From NCBI RefSeq assembly GCF_003815675.1, contig NZ_CP033918.1:2666001-2730000 (forward strand): a stretch of DNA of 64,000 nucleotides. Direction: 5' to 3'. The notes under the pieces are model-generated. The model made no database searches. It saw only the letters and a program-made list of their open reading frames with translations, and was not told where the DNA came from. This document shows, piece by piece, positions 33,800 to 42,235 of the stretch. This DNA comes from Chryseobacterium sp. G0186 (lineage in GTDB: Bacteria; Bacteroidota; Bacteroidia; Flavobacteriales; Weeksellaceae). Positions within the stretch are counted from its first letter, which is position 1, and every line of letters starts with the position of its first letter. Position numbers and translations under genes: made by a program.

Positions 33800-33805
33800 A
33801 TCAAA

Positions 33806-34897
33806 ATGAGCCCAAAAAACCATAAAGTACGAGTAGGAATTTCAATCGGTGATTTCAACGGCATCGGTCCGGAGATCATTATGAAGTCTCTGAAAGACAA
33901 AACCATTACGGATTTTTTCACTCCTATAATTTTTGGTTCAGGGAAATTATTCACATATCAGAAAAACATTTTCAAGTTGAATCTTAATTTCAACTATATC
34001 AATGAAGCATCGCAGGCTCAGGCCGGCAAACTTAATATGCTGAATTTAACCAAGGAAAATGTCAATGTAGAATTGGGAGTACCTACAGAAGAGTCTACCA
34101 AAATGGCGATAGATTCTTTGGAAGCTGCTACTGAAGCTTTAATGAAAGGAGAGATTGATGTTCTTGTAACCGCTCCTATCAATAAGGATGAGATGGTAAA
34201 AATGGGCTTTAAGCACGCCGGACATACTGGATATTTTGAAGAGAAATTTAGCAAAAAAGGACTTATGTTCCTGGTAACTGAAGATCTTAAAGTAGCAGTA
34301 TCTACCCACCACATTCCTATTGCTCAGGTTGCTGAAAACATTTCCAAGGAAAAGATCAAAAAACAAATCAAGGCACTCAATCAAACCCTAATGGAAGATT
34401 TCTGCATTCAGAAGCCTAAGATTGCCGTATTAGGATTGAATCCTCATGCTGGTGACGGAGGTGTAATCGGAAAAGAAGAAATCGAAATTATCAGTCCGGC
34501 GATCAAAGAATTATCAGATAATGGAATATTGACATTTGGCCCTTTCCCGGCAGATAGTTTCTTCCAACCCAACAAATACAGAAACTTTGATGCCGTTTTA
34601 GCAATGTACCACGATCAGGGATTGGCCCCATTCAAGACATTAGCTTATGAGGAAGGAGTAAATTATACCGCAGGACTTCCATTTATCAGAACCTCTCCGG
34701 ATCATGGGGTAGCCTACGATATTGCAGGGAAAAATATTGCTGATGAACAGAGTTTTACGGAAGCTATTTTCACTGCCATTAAGATTTTCAAAAACAGAAG
34801 TGAATACACTGAGTTGATGGCCAACCGTCTACAGCCGAGAAAAATGGTTGTTGACAATGGAATAGACGAAGATCTACCTGACGAAACTGAAGCATAA
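33806..34897 (+). CDS. pdxA: 4-hydroxythreonine-4-phosphate dehydrogenase PdxA
   Basis: 363 residues, full family length. Opens VRVGISIGDFNGIGPEIIMKS; has the metal and substrate residues in TAPINKDEMVKMGFKHAGHTGYFEE, the GLNPHAGDGGVIG motif and the MYHDQGLAPFKTLAYEEGVNYTAG loop with conserved His. It oxidises 4-phosphohydroxy-threonine in the DXP-dependent pyridoxal phosphate pathway, in the cytoplasm. Diverges from ribE; vitamin genes placed side by side. Confidence 0.95.
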   Translation: MSPKNHKVRVGISIGDFNGIGPEIIMKSLKDKTITDFFTPIIFGSGKLFTYQKNIFKLNLNFNYINEASQAQAGKLNMLNLTKENVNVELGVPTEESTKMAIDSLEAATEALMKGEIDVLVTAPINKDEMVKMGFKHAGHTGYFEEKFSKKGLMFLVTEDLKVAVSTHHIPIAQVAENISKEKIKKQIKALNQTLMEDFCIQKPKIAVLGLNPHAGDGGVIGKEEIEIISPAIKELSDNGILTFGPFPADSFFQPNKYRNFDAVLAMYHDQGLAPFKTLAYEEGVNYTAGLPFIRTSPDHGVAYDIAGKNIADEQSFTEAIFTAIKIFKNRSEYTELMANRLQPRKMVVDNGIDEDLPDETEA

Positions 34898-34938
34898 ATC
34901 GTTAAAACAAATTTTAAATTAATTTGTTTTAGATTTTA

Positions 34939-34969
34939 TTTGTTATTATAAAAAAAATGCATATTTTTG
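34939..34969 (+). promoter_or_regulatory. yceD-rpmF promoter (TTTG-N19-TATTTTTG)
   Basis: TTTG at 34939-34942, exactly 19 bases, TATTTTTG at 34962-34969. Transcription would begin about 6-7 bases further, only a few bases ahead of the ATG at 34982, so the mRNA is nearly leaderless. The alternative ATG at 34967 lies within the -7 box and is therefore excluded. Confidence 0.78.
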
Positions 34970-34981
34970 CACACTCATTTT

Positions 34982-35515
34982 ATGGACAAGTTAAGAAACT
35001 ATGACGTAAGCTTTTCCGGACTTAAAAACGGAAAACACGAGTTCAAGTTTGAGATAGATAAAACGTTCTTTCAATTATTTGACACTGAGCAGGAATTTAC
35101 AAATCCTAGAATAGAAGTATATGTATTACTTGATAAGCATACTACTTTTCTGGAATTTGAGATTAAAATAAATGGTTTAGTTGAGCTGGTTTGTGATATC
35201 ACAAATGATGATTTCGACTATTCTATTGAGAATGAAATCAAAATTTTGGTGAATTTCGGGGAAGAATATGATGACAGCAATGAAGATGTTATTACGATTC
35301 CTACATCAGATCACGCTTTCAATATTGCACATTTGATATACGAAAACGTAATGCTTTCCATTCCGATGAAAAAAATATCACCGAATGTAAGTGATGAAGA
35401 TCTGAAAATTCTTGAGCAGTTCAGCCCCAAAGAAATTGAGGAAGCTGAAGAAGAAAAAGAACATGAGAGCGATCCAAGATGGGACGCATTAAGAAAATTA
35501 AGAGACAATAATTAA
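34982..35515 (+). CDS. yceD: DUF177 / YceD-family protein
   Basis: 177 residues starting MDKLRNYDVSFSGLKNGKHEF. DUF177 proteins are predicted to take part in 23S rRNA processing or ribosome assembly and almost always precede rpmF, as here. Acidic throughout, particularly the C-terminal half (EEIEEAEEEKEHESD-like run). The Cys in VELVCDITNDDF is the single remaining one of the family's usual cysteines. Start chosen by the promoter position described at 34939-34969. It is followed by rpmF after 66 bases. Confidence 0.9.
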   Translation: MDKLRNYDVSFSGLKNGKHEFKFEIDKTFFQLFDTEQEFTNPRIEVYVLLDKHTTFLEFEIKINGLVELVCDITNDDFDYSIENEIKILVNFGEEYDDSNEDVITIPTSDHAFNIAHLIYENVMLSIPMKKISPNVSDEDLKILEQFSPKEIEEAEEEKEHESDPRWDALRKLRDNN

Positions 35516-35581
35516 ATAGAATAATTTAAATATGATGAGATGATGAATCTCATCGCTCATCAATTAAAAAAGTTATTAGAA

Positions 35582-35785
35582 ATGGCACATCCAAAGAGAA
35601 GACAGTCGTCCACAAGAAGAGATAAAAGAAGAACTCACTACAAAGCTGTAGTTCCTCAATTAGCTAAAGATGCAACAACAGGAGAGCTTCACCTATACCA
35701 CAGAGCTCACTGGCATGAAGGAAAACTTTACTACAGAGGTAAAGTAGTATTGGAAAAAGAAGTAGCTGCTACTGAAGAAAACTAA
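35582..35785 (+). CDS. rpmF: 50S ribosomal protein L32
   Basis: 67 residues starting [20 protein letters not shown], the signature N-terminus of L32. The zinc-binding cysteines of some L32 proteins are absent, as in the C-minus type. The open frame begins 14 codons upstream, but the true start is the conserved MAHPK. Followed by a terminator that also carries the -33 element for accB. Confidence 0.96.
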   Translation: MAHPKRRQSSTRRDKRRTHYKAVVPQLAKDATTGELHLYHRAHWHEGKLYYRGKVVLEKEVAATEEN

Positions 35786-35821
35786 GAGTCGCTTTTCACT
35801 GAAAAAGCCTCATTTTAATAC

Positions 35822-35862
35822 AAAAACCGCCCAATTTTGATAAAATTTGGCGGTTTTTTGTT
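35822..35862 (+). terminator. Terminator after rpmF
   Basis: AAAAACCGCC with GGCGGTTTTT, the stem continued by AATTTT / AAAATT across one mismatch, followed by a T-run. The accB promoter begins in its tail. Confidence 0.85.
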
Positions 35863-35889
35863 GTTTTTTACGTTTTTTTGGTATCTTTG
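35857..35889 (+). promoter_or_regulatory. accB-accC promoter
   Basis: TTTG at 35857-35860 with a 21-base spacer to TATCTTTG at 35882-35889; a TTG at 35861-35863 is an alternative. The ATG at 35913 follows 24 bases later. This also rules out the longer open frame starting at 35847. Confidence 0.65.
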
Positions 35890-35912
35890 AACCAAAATCA
35901 AATATCAAATTT

Positions 35913-36398
35913 ATGGACATTAAAGACATACAAAATCTTATTAAGTTTGTATCTAAGGCTGAAGTTTCAGAGGTGAAATACAAGACTAAAGATTTCGAAA
36001 TCACTATTAAAACTCCATTAGCTGGAAATGATGCTGTTTATGCACAACCTGCAGTATACCACACTGCTCCACAAGCAGTAGCTGCTCCTGCTCCTGTTAC
36101 TACTTCAGCTGCTCCTGCAGTTGCTGAAAAAGCAGAAGCTGCATCTGATGACAGTAAATATATAACGATCAAGTCTCCAATGATCGGTACTTTCTATAGA
36201 AAACCATCTCCGGATAAAGACGTATTTGCCAATGTAGGTGACGATGTTTCTGTTGGTAAAGTAGTTTGCGTTATTGAAGCAATGAAATTATTCAACCAGA
36301 TTGAATCTGAAGTTAGCGGAAAAATTGTTAAAATCTTAGTTGACGATGCAACTCCGGTAGAATATGACCAACCTTTATTCTTAGTAGATCCATCTTAA
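35913..36398 (+). CDS. accB: Biotin carboxyl carrier protein of acetyl-CoA carboxylase
   Basis: 161 residues. N-terminal MDIKDIQNLIKFVSKAEVSE, then an Ala/Pro-rich linker (about 42-75) and the C-terminal biotinyl domain with Lys125 in IEAMKLFNQIE, the AMKL variant of the usual AMKM site. It carries carboxybiotin between AccC and the carboxyltransferase AccA-AccD for malonyl-CoA synthesis. The ATG at 35913 gives the normal N-terminus; the longer frame from 35847 overlaps the promoter. accC follows after 98 bases that hold small repeats. Confidence 0.95.
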   Translation: MDIKDIQNLIKFVSKAEVSEVKYKTKDFEITIKTPLAGNDAVYAQPAVYHTAPQAVAAPAPVTTSAAPAVAEKAEAASDDSKYITIKSPMIGTFYRKPSPDKDVFANVGDDVSVGKVVCVIEAMKLFNQIESEVSGKIVKILVDDATPVEYDQPLFLVDPS

Positions 36399-36402
36399 TT
36401 TA

Positions 36403-36486
36403 GAGGTTAGATGTTAGACATTAGATGTTAGATTAAATTCTACATTAAAATAACATTATCTAATTTTCAAATTATCTAATTTTCAA
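36403..36486. repeat. Short direct repeats in the accB-accC spacer
   Basis: Two exact 16-base tandem units ATTATCTAATTTTCAA lie at 36455-36470 and 36471-36486. Just upstream, the TTAGATGTTAGA motif occurs twice within 36403-36435. Nothing comparable was noticed in neighbouring spacers. Confidence 0.8.
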
Positions 36487-36496
36487 ATTGAAGAAG

Positions 36497-37852
36497 ATGT
36501 TCAAAAAAATATTAATAGCCAATCGTGGCGAAATTGCAATGCGTATTTTACGTACTTGTAAAGAAATGGGGATCAAAACGGTAGCTGTATACTCTACCGC
36601 TGATAAAGACAGTCTTCACGTAAGATTTGCTGATGAAGCAGTTTGCATCGGTCCTGCAATGAGCAAAGACTCATACCTTAAAATTCCTAACATTATTGCT
36701 GCTGCGGAAATTACCAATGCTGATGCAATTCACCCTGGTTACGGATTCTTATCTGAAAATGCCAACTTCTCAAGAATTTGCGAAAAGAACGGTATAAAGT
36801 TCATCGGAGCTTCTCCTGAGCAGATCGAGAAAATGGGAGATAAAGCTAACGCTAAGGCTACCATGAAAGCAGCTGGTGTACCATGTGTACCTGGTTCTGA
36901 TGGTTTGATCGAATCTTACGAACACGCTGTAAAAGTTGCTGCTGAAACCGGATACCCGGTAATGATCAAGGCAACTGCTGGTGGTGGTGGTAAAGGAATG
37001 AGAGCGGTATGGAAAGCTGAAGACCTTAAAGATCACTGGGAGTCTGCAATTCAGGAAGCTGTAGCTGCCTTTGGAAACGGAGGTATGTACATGGAAAAAC
37101 TGATTGAAGAGCCTAGACATATTGAAATTCAGGTTGCCGGTGACCAATTTGGTAAAGCTTGTCACCTTTCTGAAAGAGACTGTTCTGTACAGAGAAGAAA
37201 TCAGAAATTAACTGAAGAAACTCCATCTCCGTTCATGACAGATGAACTTCGTGAGAAAATGGGTGACGCTGCAGTAAAAGCTGCTGAATTCATTGGATAT
37301 GAAGGAGTAGGAACTATTGAATTCCTTGTAGACAAGCACAGAAATTTCTATTTCATGGAAATGAATACAAGAATCCAGGTAGAGCACCCTATTACTGAAC
37401 AGGTAATTGATTATGACCTGATCAGAGAACAAATTCTTCTGGCAGCAGGAACTCCTATCTCGGGAATCAACTATTATCCTAAGTTACATTCAATCGAATG
37501 TAGAATCAATGCTGAAGATCCTTACGCAGACTTCAGACCATCTCCGGGGAAAATCACAGGATTAAACATTCCTGGTGGACACGGAATCAGAGTAGATACT
37601 CACGTTTACTCCGGATATACAATCCCTTCTAACTATGACTCTATGATTGCTAAGCTTATCACTACGGCTCAAACCCGTGAGGAAGCTATTGCAAAAATGA
37701 GACGTGCCCTAGAGGAATTTTATATTGAAGGAGTAAAAACCACTATTCCTTTCCACAGACAACTAATGGATAATGAAGATTATCTTGCAGGAAACTATAC
37801 TACAAAATTCATGGAAGATTTTGTAATGGATAGAAAATATGATAATCACTAA
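36497..37852 (+). CDS. accC: Biotin carboxylase subunit of acetyl-CoA carboxylase
   Basis: About 451 residues starting [20 protein letters not shown]-grasp motifs include [48 protein letters not shown], and the catalytic [16 protein letters not shown] region. It carboxylates biotin on AccB using ATP and bicarbonate. The open frame begins at a TTG three codons earlier, but the ATG at 36497 is preferred. A terminator follows. accD is not in the window; accA is at 48183. Confidence 0.96.
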   Translation: MFKKILIANRGEIAMRILRTCKEMGIKTVAVYSTADKDSLHVRFADEAVCIGPAMSKDSYLKIPNIIAAAEITNADAIHPGYGFLSENANFSRICEKNGIKFIGASPEQIEKMGDKANAKATMKAAGVPCVPGSDGLIESYEHAVKVAAETGYPVMIKATAGGGGKGMRAVWKAEDLKDHWESAIQEAVAAFGNGGMYMEKLIEEPRHIEIQVAGDQFGKACHLSERDCSVQRRNQKLTEETPSPFMTDELREKMGDAAVKAAEFIGYEGVGTIEFLVDKHRNFYFMEMNTRIQVEHPITEQVIDYDLIREQILLAAGTPISGINYYPKLHSIECRINAEDPYADFRPSPGKITGLNIPGGHGIRVDTHVYSGYTIPSNYDSMIAKLITTAQTREEAIAKMRRALEEFYIEGVKTTIPFHRQLMDNEDYLAGNYTTKFMEDFVMDRKYDNH

Positions 37853-37874
37853 GATTATTTTAAAATAAAAATTT

Positions 37875-37908
37875 AAACTGTCTCTTTTTGAGGCAGTTTT
37901 TTATTTTT
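37875..37908 (+). terminator. Terminator after accC
   Basis: AAACTGTCTC pairs with GAGGCAGTTT (one G-T pair), followed by TTTTATTTTT. A TATTTTTG box at 37902-37909 in its tail may start the next gene. Confidence 0.8.
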
Positions 37909-37932
37909 GTAAATATCCAATCATGAAGTAAT

Positions 37933-38484
37933 ATGCTGAAACATATTTTAAAATACATTTCGATTGCAGCCTTATCCTGGTTTGTCATTCACTCCCTTTA
38001 CATTACCTATGACGGTCTTTCAGACACAAAACAAAAAGCCGATCTTGCTGTAGTCTTTGGAAATAAAGTGAATGAAGACGAAACACTTTCTCCCCGACTG
38101 AAAGCGAGACTGGATAAAAGCATTGAGCTTTACCAAGAGAAACAAATCAAAGACATATTGGTAAGTGGTGGCTTAGGTAAAGAGGGATATTGGGAAGGCA
38201 CAGAAATGAAAAAATATCTGATTAAAAATAAAATTCCCGCAGACAATATCCTTGTGGATAACTTTGGGGATAACACTGAGAAGACCGTTATCAATACCAT
38301 AAGAATAGCTGATAGTTTAAAATATACCAAAATTATCTCAGTTTCACAATTCTACCATCAGACACGCATAAAAAAGCTATTCAGAGAGCAACATTTTAAA
38401 AACATGGAAAGCTCTAGTCCAAAGTATTTTGAAATAAGAGATCTATATTCAGTTTTCAGAGAGTTTTTTGCTTATTATTTATAG
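37933..38484 (+). CDS. DUF218 / YdcF-SanA family protein
   Basis: 183 residues. One N-terminal membrane helix (LKYISIAALSWFVIHSLYI) is followed by a DUF218 domain: ADLAVVFGNKVNEDETLSPRLKARLDKSIELY, ILVSGGLGKEG, and NTEKTVINTIRIADSLKYTKIISVSQFYHQTR. SanA and YdcF homologues affect envelope barrier function; the chemistry is not established. Probably inner-membrane anchored with the domain in the periplasm. It is followed by a gene-free stretch. Confidence 0.88.
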   Translation: MLKHILKYISIAALSWFVIHSLYITYDGLSDTKQKADLAVVFGNKVNEDETLSPRLKARLDKSIELYQEKQIKDILVSGGLGKEGYWEGTEMKKYLIKNKIPADNILVDNFGDNTEKTVINTIRIADSLKYTKIISVSQFYHQTRIKKLFREQHFKNMESSSPKYFEIRDLYSVFREFFAYYL

Positions 38485-38855
38485 AAAATAATATAATTAA
38501 TTGGTTTTTATCTATTTAAAATCCATTTGGATTCAAAACACTACCAATATCTCTTAATATGCTGTTATAAATTTCACCATCTTAATAGAACTGTTATTCA
38601 GTAGGTAAGAAACACATATCTCCTTAATGCAGCATTTCATTAAGTAAATACAATCATATTGTCTTATTCTTTTAGCGAAATTATTTTTCAAACTTCTAAA
38701 GATAGAATACCTGCAACTGCTGATTTGCTGAAGAAATATTTTCTAAAACAGATCGATTCATCGCCAAAATACACTTCAATTACCACCCTACACTACACTA
38801 TGTTTTTGTTCATTGATCTCATTAATATTATGTAAATTTGTAAAAAACCAAACAT
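38485..38855. other. Gene-free stretch upstream of rocD
   Basis: About 370 bases with no convincing gene on either strand. The only element seen is a promoter-like TAAATTTG at 38833-38840 with a TTG 17 bases upstream, which would transcribe rocD. No hairpin or long repeat noticed. Confidence 0.5.
38813..38840 (+). promoter_or_regulatory. Candidate rocD promoter
   Basis: TTG at 38813-38815, 17 bases, TAAATTTG at 38833-38840; 15 bases before the ATG. Confidence 0.5.
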
Positions 38856-40103
38856 ATGTCAACAGCAGAACAAACAAAAAACTCACAGTATTTTATTGAC
38901 CTTGAAGACAAACATGGAGCACACAATTATCACCCTCTTCCAGTAGTTCTGGATCGTGGAGAAGGTGTTTTTGTCTGGGATGTAGAGGGCAATAGGTATT
39001 ATGATTTTCTTTCAGCATATTCTGCTGTAAACCAAGGACACTCCCACCCTAAGATTGTAGGTGCATTAGTAGAGCAGGCTCAAAAACTGGCTTTAACATC
39101 TAGAGCATTCTACAACTCTAAGCTAGGAGAATATGAACAAAAAATCACTACCCTTTTCGGATTTGATAAGGTTTTACCTATGAACTCCGGAGCTGAAGCA
39201 GTAGAAACAGCAGTAAAGCTTGCCAGAAAATGGAGCTATGAAGTAAAAGGGATCTCAGAAAACGCAGCAAAGATTATTGTTTGTGAAAATAACTTCCATG
39301 GAAGAACGACAACCATTGTTTCTTTCTCCAATGATCCTGATGCTAACCAGAACTATGGGCCGTTTACCCCAGGATTCATCAAAATTCCTTATAATGATAT
39401 TGCAGCCCTGGAAGAAGTGCTAAGCAGAGAAGCTGGAAATATAGCAGCATTCCTGGTAGAGCCTATTCAAGGAGAAGCTGGAGTATATGTTCCGGATGAA
39501 AACTTCCTTAAAAATGCTTCTGAGCTATGTAAGAAACACAACGTTCTTTTTATTGCAGATGAAGTTCAGACAGGTATCGCAAGAACAGGTAAACTGATTG
39601 CCTGCCACCATGAAAATGTACAACCGGATATCCTTATCCTTGGAAAAGCGCTTTCGGGAGGAATGTATCCTGTGTCAGCAGTATTGGCAAATGACGAAAT
39701 CATGAATGTAATTAAGCCTGGACAGCATGGTTCTACATTTGGTGGAAATCCAATTGCCTGTGCAGTAGCTGTAGCAGCATTAGATGTTGTTGCTGATGAA
39801 AAATTATCTGAAAGAGCTGAAGAGCTTGGAAAATTATTCAGAGCTGAGATTGAAAAGCTAATTGAAAAAACTGATCTTATTACCAAAGTAAGAGGAAAAG
39901 GACTTTTAAACGCTATCCTTATCAACGATACACCAGACAGCTCTACGGCCTGGAATCTTTGCCTACAATTAAAAGAAAACGGATTATTGGCTAAACCAAC
40001 CCATGGTAACATCATCAGATTGGCACCACCATTGGTAATCACAGAAGAACAATTACTAGATTGTGTAAAAATTATTGAAAAGACGATTCTTGAATATAAA
40101 TAA
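38856..40103 (+). CDS. rocD: Ornithine aminotransferase
   Basis: 415 residues, class III PLP-dependent aminotransferase. The PLP-binding motif is [20 protein letters not shown] followed by [20 protein letters not shown], where Lys in GKALSGG forms the Schiff base. Other marks are [19 protein letters not shown] and [18 protein letters not shown]. These match ornithine-oxo-acid transaminase rather than acetylornithine or GABA enzymes. It converts ornithine and 2-oxoglutarate to glutamate semialdehyde and glutamate, in arginine breakdown or proline synthesis. Monocistronic. Confidence 0.92.
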   Translation: MSTAEQTKNSQYFIDLEDKHGAHNYHPLPVVLDRGEGVFVWDVEGNRYYDFLSAYSAVNQGHSHPKIVGALVEQAQKLALTSRAFYNSKLGEYEQKITTLFGFDKVLPMNSGAEAVETAVKLARKWSYEVKGISENAAKIIVCENNFHGRTTTIVSFSNDPDANQNYGPFTPGFIKIPYNDIAALEEVLSREAGNIAAFLVEPIQGEAGVYVPDENFLKNASELCKKHNVLFIADEVQTGIARTGKLIACHHENVQPDILILGKALSGGMYPVSAVLANDEIMNVIKPGQHGSTFGGNPIACAVAVAALDVVADEKLSERAEELGKLFRAEIEKLIEKTDLITKVRGKGLLNAILINDTPDSSTAWNLCLQLKENGLLAKPTHGNIIRLAPPLVITEEQLLDCVKIIEKTILEYK

Positions 40104-40169
40104 GAATAATCTTATTAGCTGTAAAACTCAGTTGACAATATTTTAATTGCTGACTTTTGGAGAAAATAT

Positions 40170-40200
40170 ATGGGTATGGTTTGATGAAAACCATACCCAT
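40170..40200 (+). terminator. Long hairpin after rocD
   Basis: A perfect 13-base-pair inverted repeat, ATGGGTATGGTTT / AAACCATACCCAT, with a 5-base loop, 66 bases after the rocD stop. The T-rich tail is weak, so termination is likely but not certain. Confidence 0.6.
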
Positions 40201-40414
40201 CATTTATATACCAAAAACAAGAATAAAAAATCTAGTTTACAGGCCACTGAAAAGGGGTTAAAAGAATGACATTCTCCCTATAAAGAAATTTAGGACTCTA
40301 ATTTGCATTATATATTCAATAAGGAGGATTTATTTCTTTATATTATATTTTATATTGAATATATAGAATAGATATAAATGGCGTGGATTCGTCTATAAAA
40401 TTCAAATTAAAACT

Positions 40415-40422
40415 TATCTTTG
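40415..40422 (+). promoter_or_regulatory. -7 box of the glycosyltransferase operon
   Basis: TATCTTTG, an exact TAnnTTTG match, 73 bases upstream of the first ATG (40495). No TTG at the ideal distance. Confidence 0.45.
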
Positions 40423-40494
40423 ACAGATTAAAATTGGGTGAAAAATGAGATTAAGAGAGATAGTAAATATTTCCCTATCAAACAATACGTTGTG

Positions 40495-41241
40495 ATGAAA
40501 ATAAGTGGTTTAATCATAACATATAATGAAGAAAAAAATATACAGGAGGTCCTGAAATGTTTTGATTTCTGTGATGAAGTAATCGTTATAGACTCATTCA
40601 GTACGGACAAAACTGTAGAAATCGCAAAAAAATTCCCTAATGTAAAGGTGATTCAAAACAAATTTGAAGACTTTACAAAGCAAAGAAATATAGCCTTAGA
40701 TGCCGCAACTCATGATTGGGTATTGTTTTTGGATGGAGATGAAAGAATTACTCCTGCCTTAAGACAAGAAATTATAGACGAACTGAACAAGCCTGAGCAA
40801 AAGGATGCCTATTATTTTTACAGGAAATTCTTTTTTGCTCAAAAGCCAATCCATTTTTCAGGAACCCAGTCGGATAAAAACTTTAGGCTGTTCAAAAAGT
40901 CAAAGGCAAGATATATGGCTGGCAAGAAAGTACATGAAACGCTTGACGTAAATGGAAGCATCGGGATTTTGAAAAATAAATTACTCCATTACTCCGTTTC
41001 AGATTATGAGTCCTATAAAAAGAAAATGATTCATTACGGAGTTTTAAAAGGAAAAGAACTGGCTGCAAAAGGGAAAAAGTACAATGTTTTGGTTCAATAT
41101 TTTAAAACTGTTTTTAAATTCTTTAAGGCCTACATAATGAGATTAGGTATTCTGGACGGAAAAGAAGGCTATCAGCTTTCCTATCTTCAATCCTTGAGTG
41201 TGTTTGAAACCTATGAATCATTAAAAAAAGAGCAAAATTAG
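40495..41241 (+). CDS. Family 2 glycosyltransferase (WaaE/KdtX-like)
   Basis: 248 residues. The GT2 opening is SGLIITYNEEKNIQEVLKCF, with VIVIDSFSTDKTVEIA and the metal motif FLDGDERI. The later stretch FRLFKKSKARYMAGKKVHETL matches the WaaE/KdtX-type lipopolysaccharide-core sugar transferases as I recall them. A GTG-started longer frame begins at 40438; the ATG at 40495 gives the normal N-terminus. First gene of a six-gene operon with gaps of only 3 to 25 bases. Confidence 0.88.
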   Translation: MKISGLIITYNEEKNIQEVLKCFDFCDEVIVIDSFSTDKTVEIAKKFPNVKVIQNKFEDFTKQRNIALDAATHDWVLFLDGDERITPALRQEIIDELNKPEQKDAYYFYRKFFFAQKPIHFSGTQSDKNFRLFKKSKARYMAGKKVHETLDVNGSIGILKNKLLHYSVSDYESYKKKMIHYGVLKGKELAAKGKKYNVLVQYFKTVFKFFKAYIMRLGILDGKEGYQLSYLQSLSVFETYESLKKEQN

Positions 41242-41245
41242 TTGA

Positions 41246-42232
41246 ATGAAGATTTGTATCATTAGTTATGACTTCTGGGATTATGATAAGTATATTGTTG
41301 AAGCATTATGCAAGCGAGGTATTGAGTCCCATCATATAAAAATCAGTGCTGTTACCCATTCCAACTTTAACGAAAGGGCTGTAAATGCCTTAAGTAAGAC
41401 TTTTTTAAATAAGAACCTTAAGACAGAAAAGAGACAGAAATATGTTCTTGATTCACTTGAAAAACTAGGTCATCAGGATCAGATATTAGTTTTAAATCCG
41501 GACACCTTTGATCTTTCCACCCTTGAAATGATCAGACAATATACAGACAGATTGGTTACTTATCTTTATGACAATCTGGAAAGAGTTCCCGTAGAGGACA
41601 AACTGCATCTTTTTGATAAAATATTTTCCTTTGATATCGCAGATGTAATGAAACATGGCTTTGAAAAGATCACGAATTACATCTATCTCCCCTACACTCC
41701 AAAGGAAAGTCAGAATCCCGAAATGGATCTTTTCTACATTACATCTTATGACAGCAGAAGAGTTTCATTGGTGAAATTATTGGCAAAAAAATTACTTGAC
41801 CTGGAATTGAAGTTCCAGATTATGGTGATTGGAAAGAAATCATGGAGACATCAGCTGACGAATATATTTATCAAGATTCCGAAAAATCTTTTTCTGATCT
41901 TCAGTATTAAAAAAATTCCACATAATGATCTTCCCATGTATTATAAAAACTCCAAGGTTTTGCTTGATCTGATGCGTGAAGGCCAGTATGGGCTTAGCTT
42001 TAGGGTTTTTGAGGCCATGTCTTTGGAAAAGAAAATTATTACGGATAATGACGCTATCAAAACCTATGATTTTTACAATCCAAATAATGTTTTGATTTTA
42101 AATGAAAATATCACTAATCTTGATCCATCTTTTTTTGATACATCTTATGAAAAGATTCCAGAGGAAATCTACAACAGATATACTTTGGACAGTTGGGTAA
42201 ATAAGGTATTTGAACTAGACAATAAAAAGTAA
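41246..42232 (+). CDS. Glycosyltransferase-like protein, CgeB-type (first of a paralogous pair)
   Basis: 328 residues. The C-terminal region reads GLSFRVFEAMSLEKKIITDNDAIKTYDFYNPNNVLIL, resembling the donor-sugar-binding domain of GT-B glycosyltransferases of the CgeB/GT1-like type. The N-terminus MKICIISYDFWDYDKYIVEAL looks like the first Rossmann strand. The exact sugar is unknown. A gene later in the operon (44477-45460) is a clear paralogue with the same C-terminal motif and length. Probably builds part of the cell-surface glycan. Confidence 0.75.
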   Translation: MKICIISYDFWDYDKYIVEALCKRGIESHHIKISAVTHSNFNERAVNALSKTFLNKNLKTEKRQKYVLDSLEKLGHQDQILVLNPDTFDLSTLEMIRQYTDRLVTYLYDNLERVPVEDKLHLFDKIFSFDIADVMKHGFEKITNYIYLPYTPKESQNPEMDLFYITSYDSRRVSLVKLLAKKLLDLELKFQIMVIGKKSWRHQLTNIFIKIPKNLFLIFSIKKIPHNDLPMYYKNSKVLLDLMREGQYGLSFRVFEAMSLEKKIITDNDAIKTYDFYNPNNVLILNENITNLDPSFFDTSYEKIPEEIYNRYTLDSWVNKVFELDNKK

Positions 42233-42235
42233 CAG

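Larger units (their letters stand above)
40104..40494. other. Gene-free, very AT-rich stretch upstream of the glycosyltransferase operon
   Basis: Holds the rocD hairpin (40170-40200), a strongly AT-rich block at about 40310-40380, an AAGGAGGA at 40321 that precedes no ORF, and a TATCTTTG box at 40415-40422 likely to drive the glycosyltransferase operon. No gene seen. Confidence 0.5.

Noticed and set aside
38700..38833. Possible small plus-strand frame before rocD
   Set aside because: No start codon in a sensible place, no family similarity, and composition looks non-coding.
40321..40328. AAGGAGGA resembling a Shine-Dalgarno site
   Set aside because: No start codon or ORF follows at a usable distance, and this lineage rarely uses such sites.
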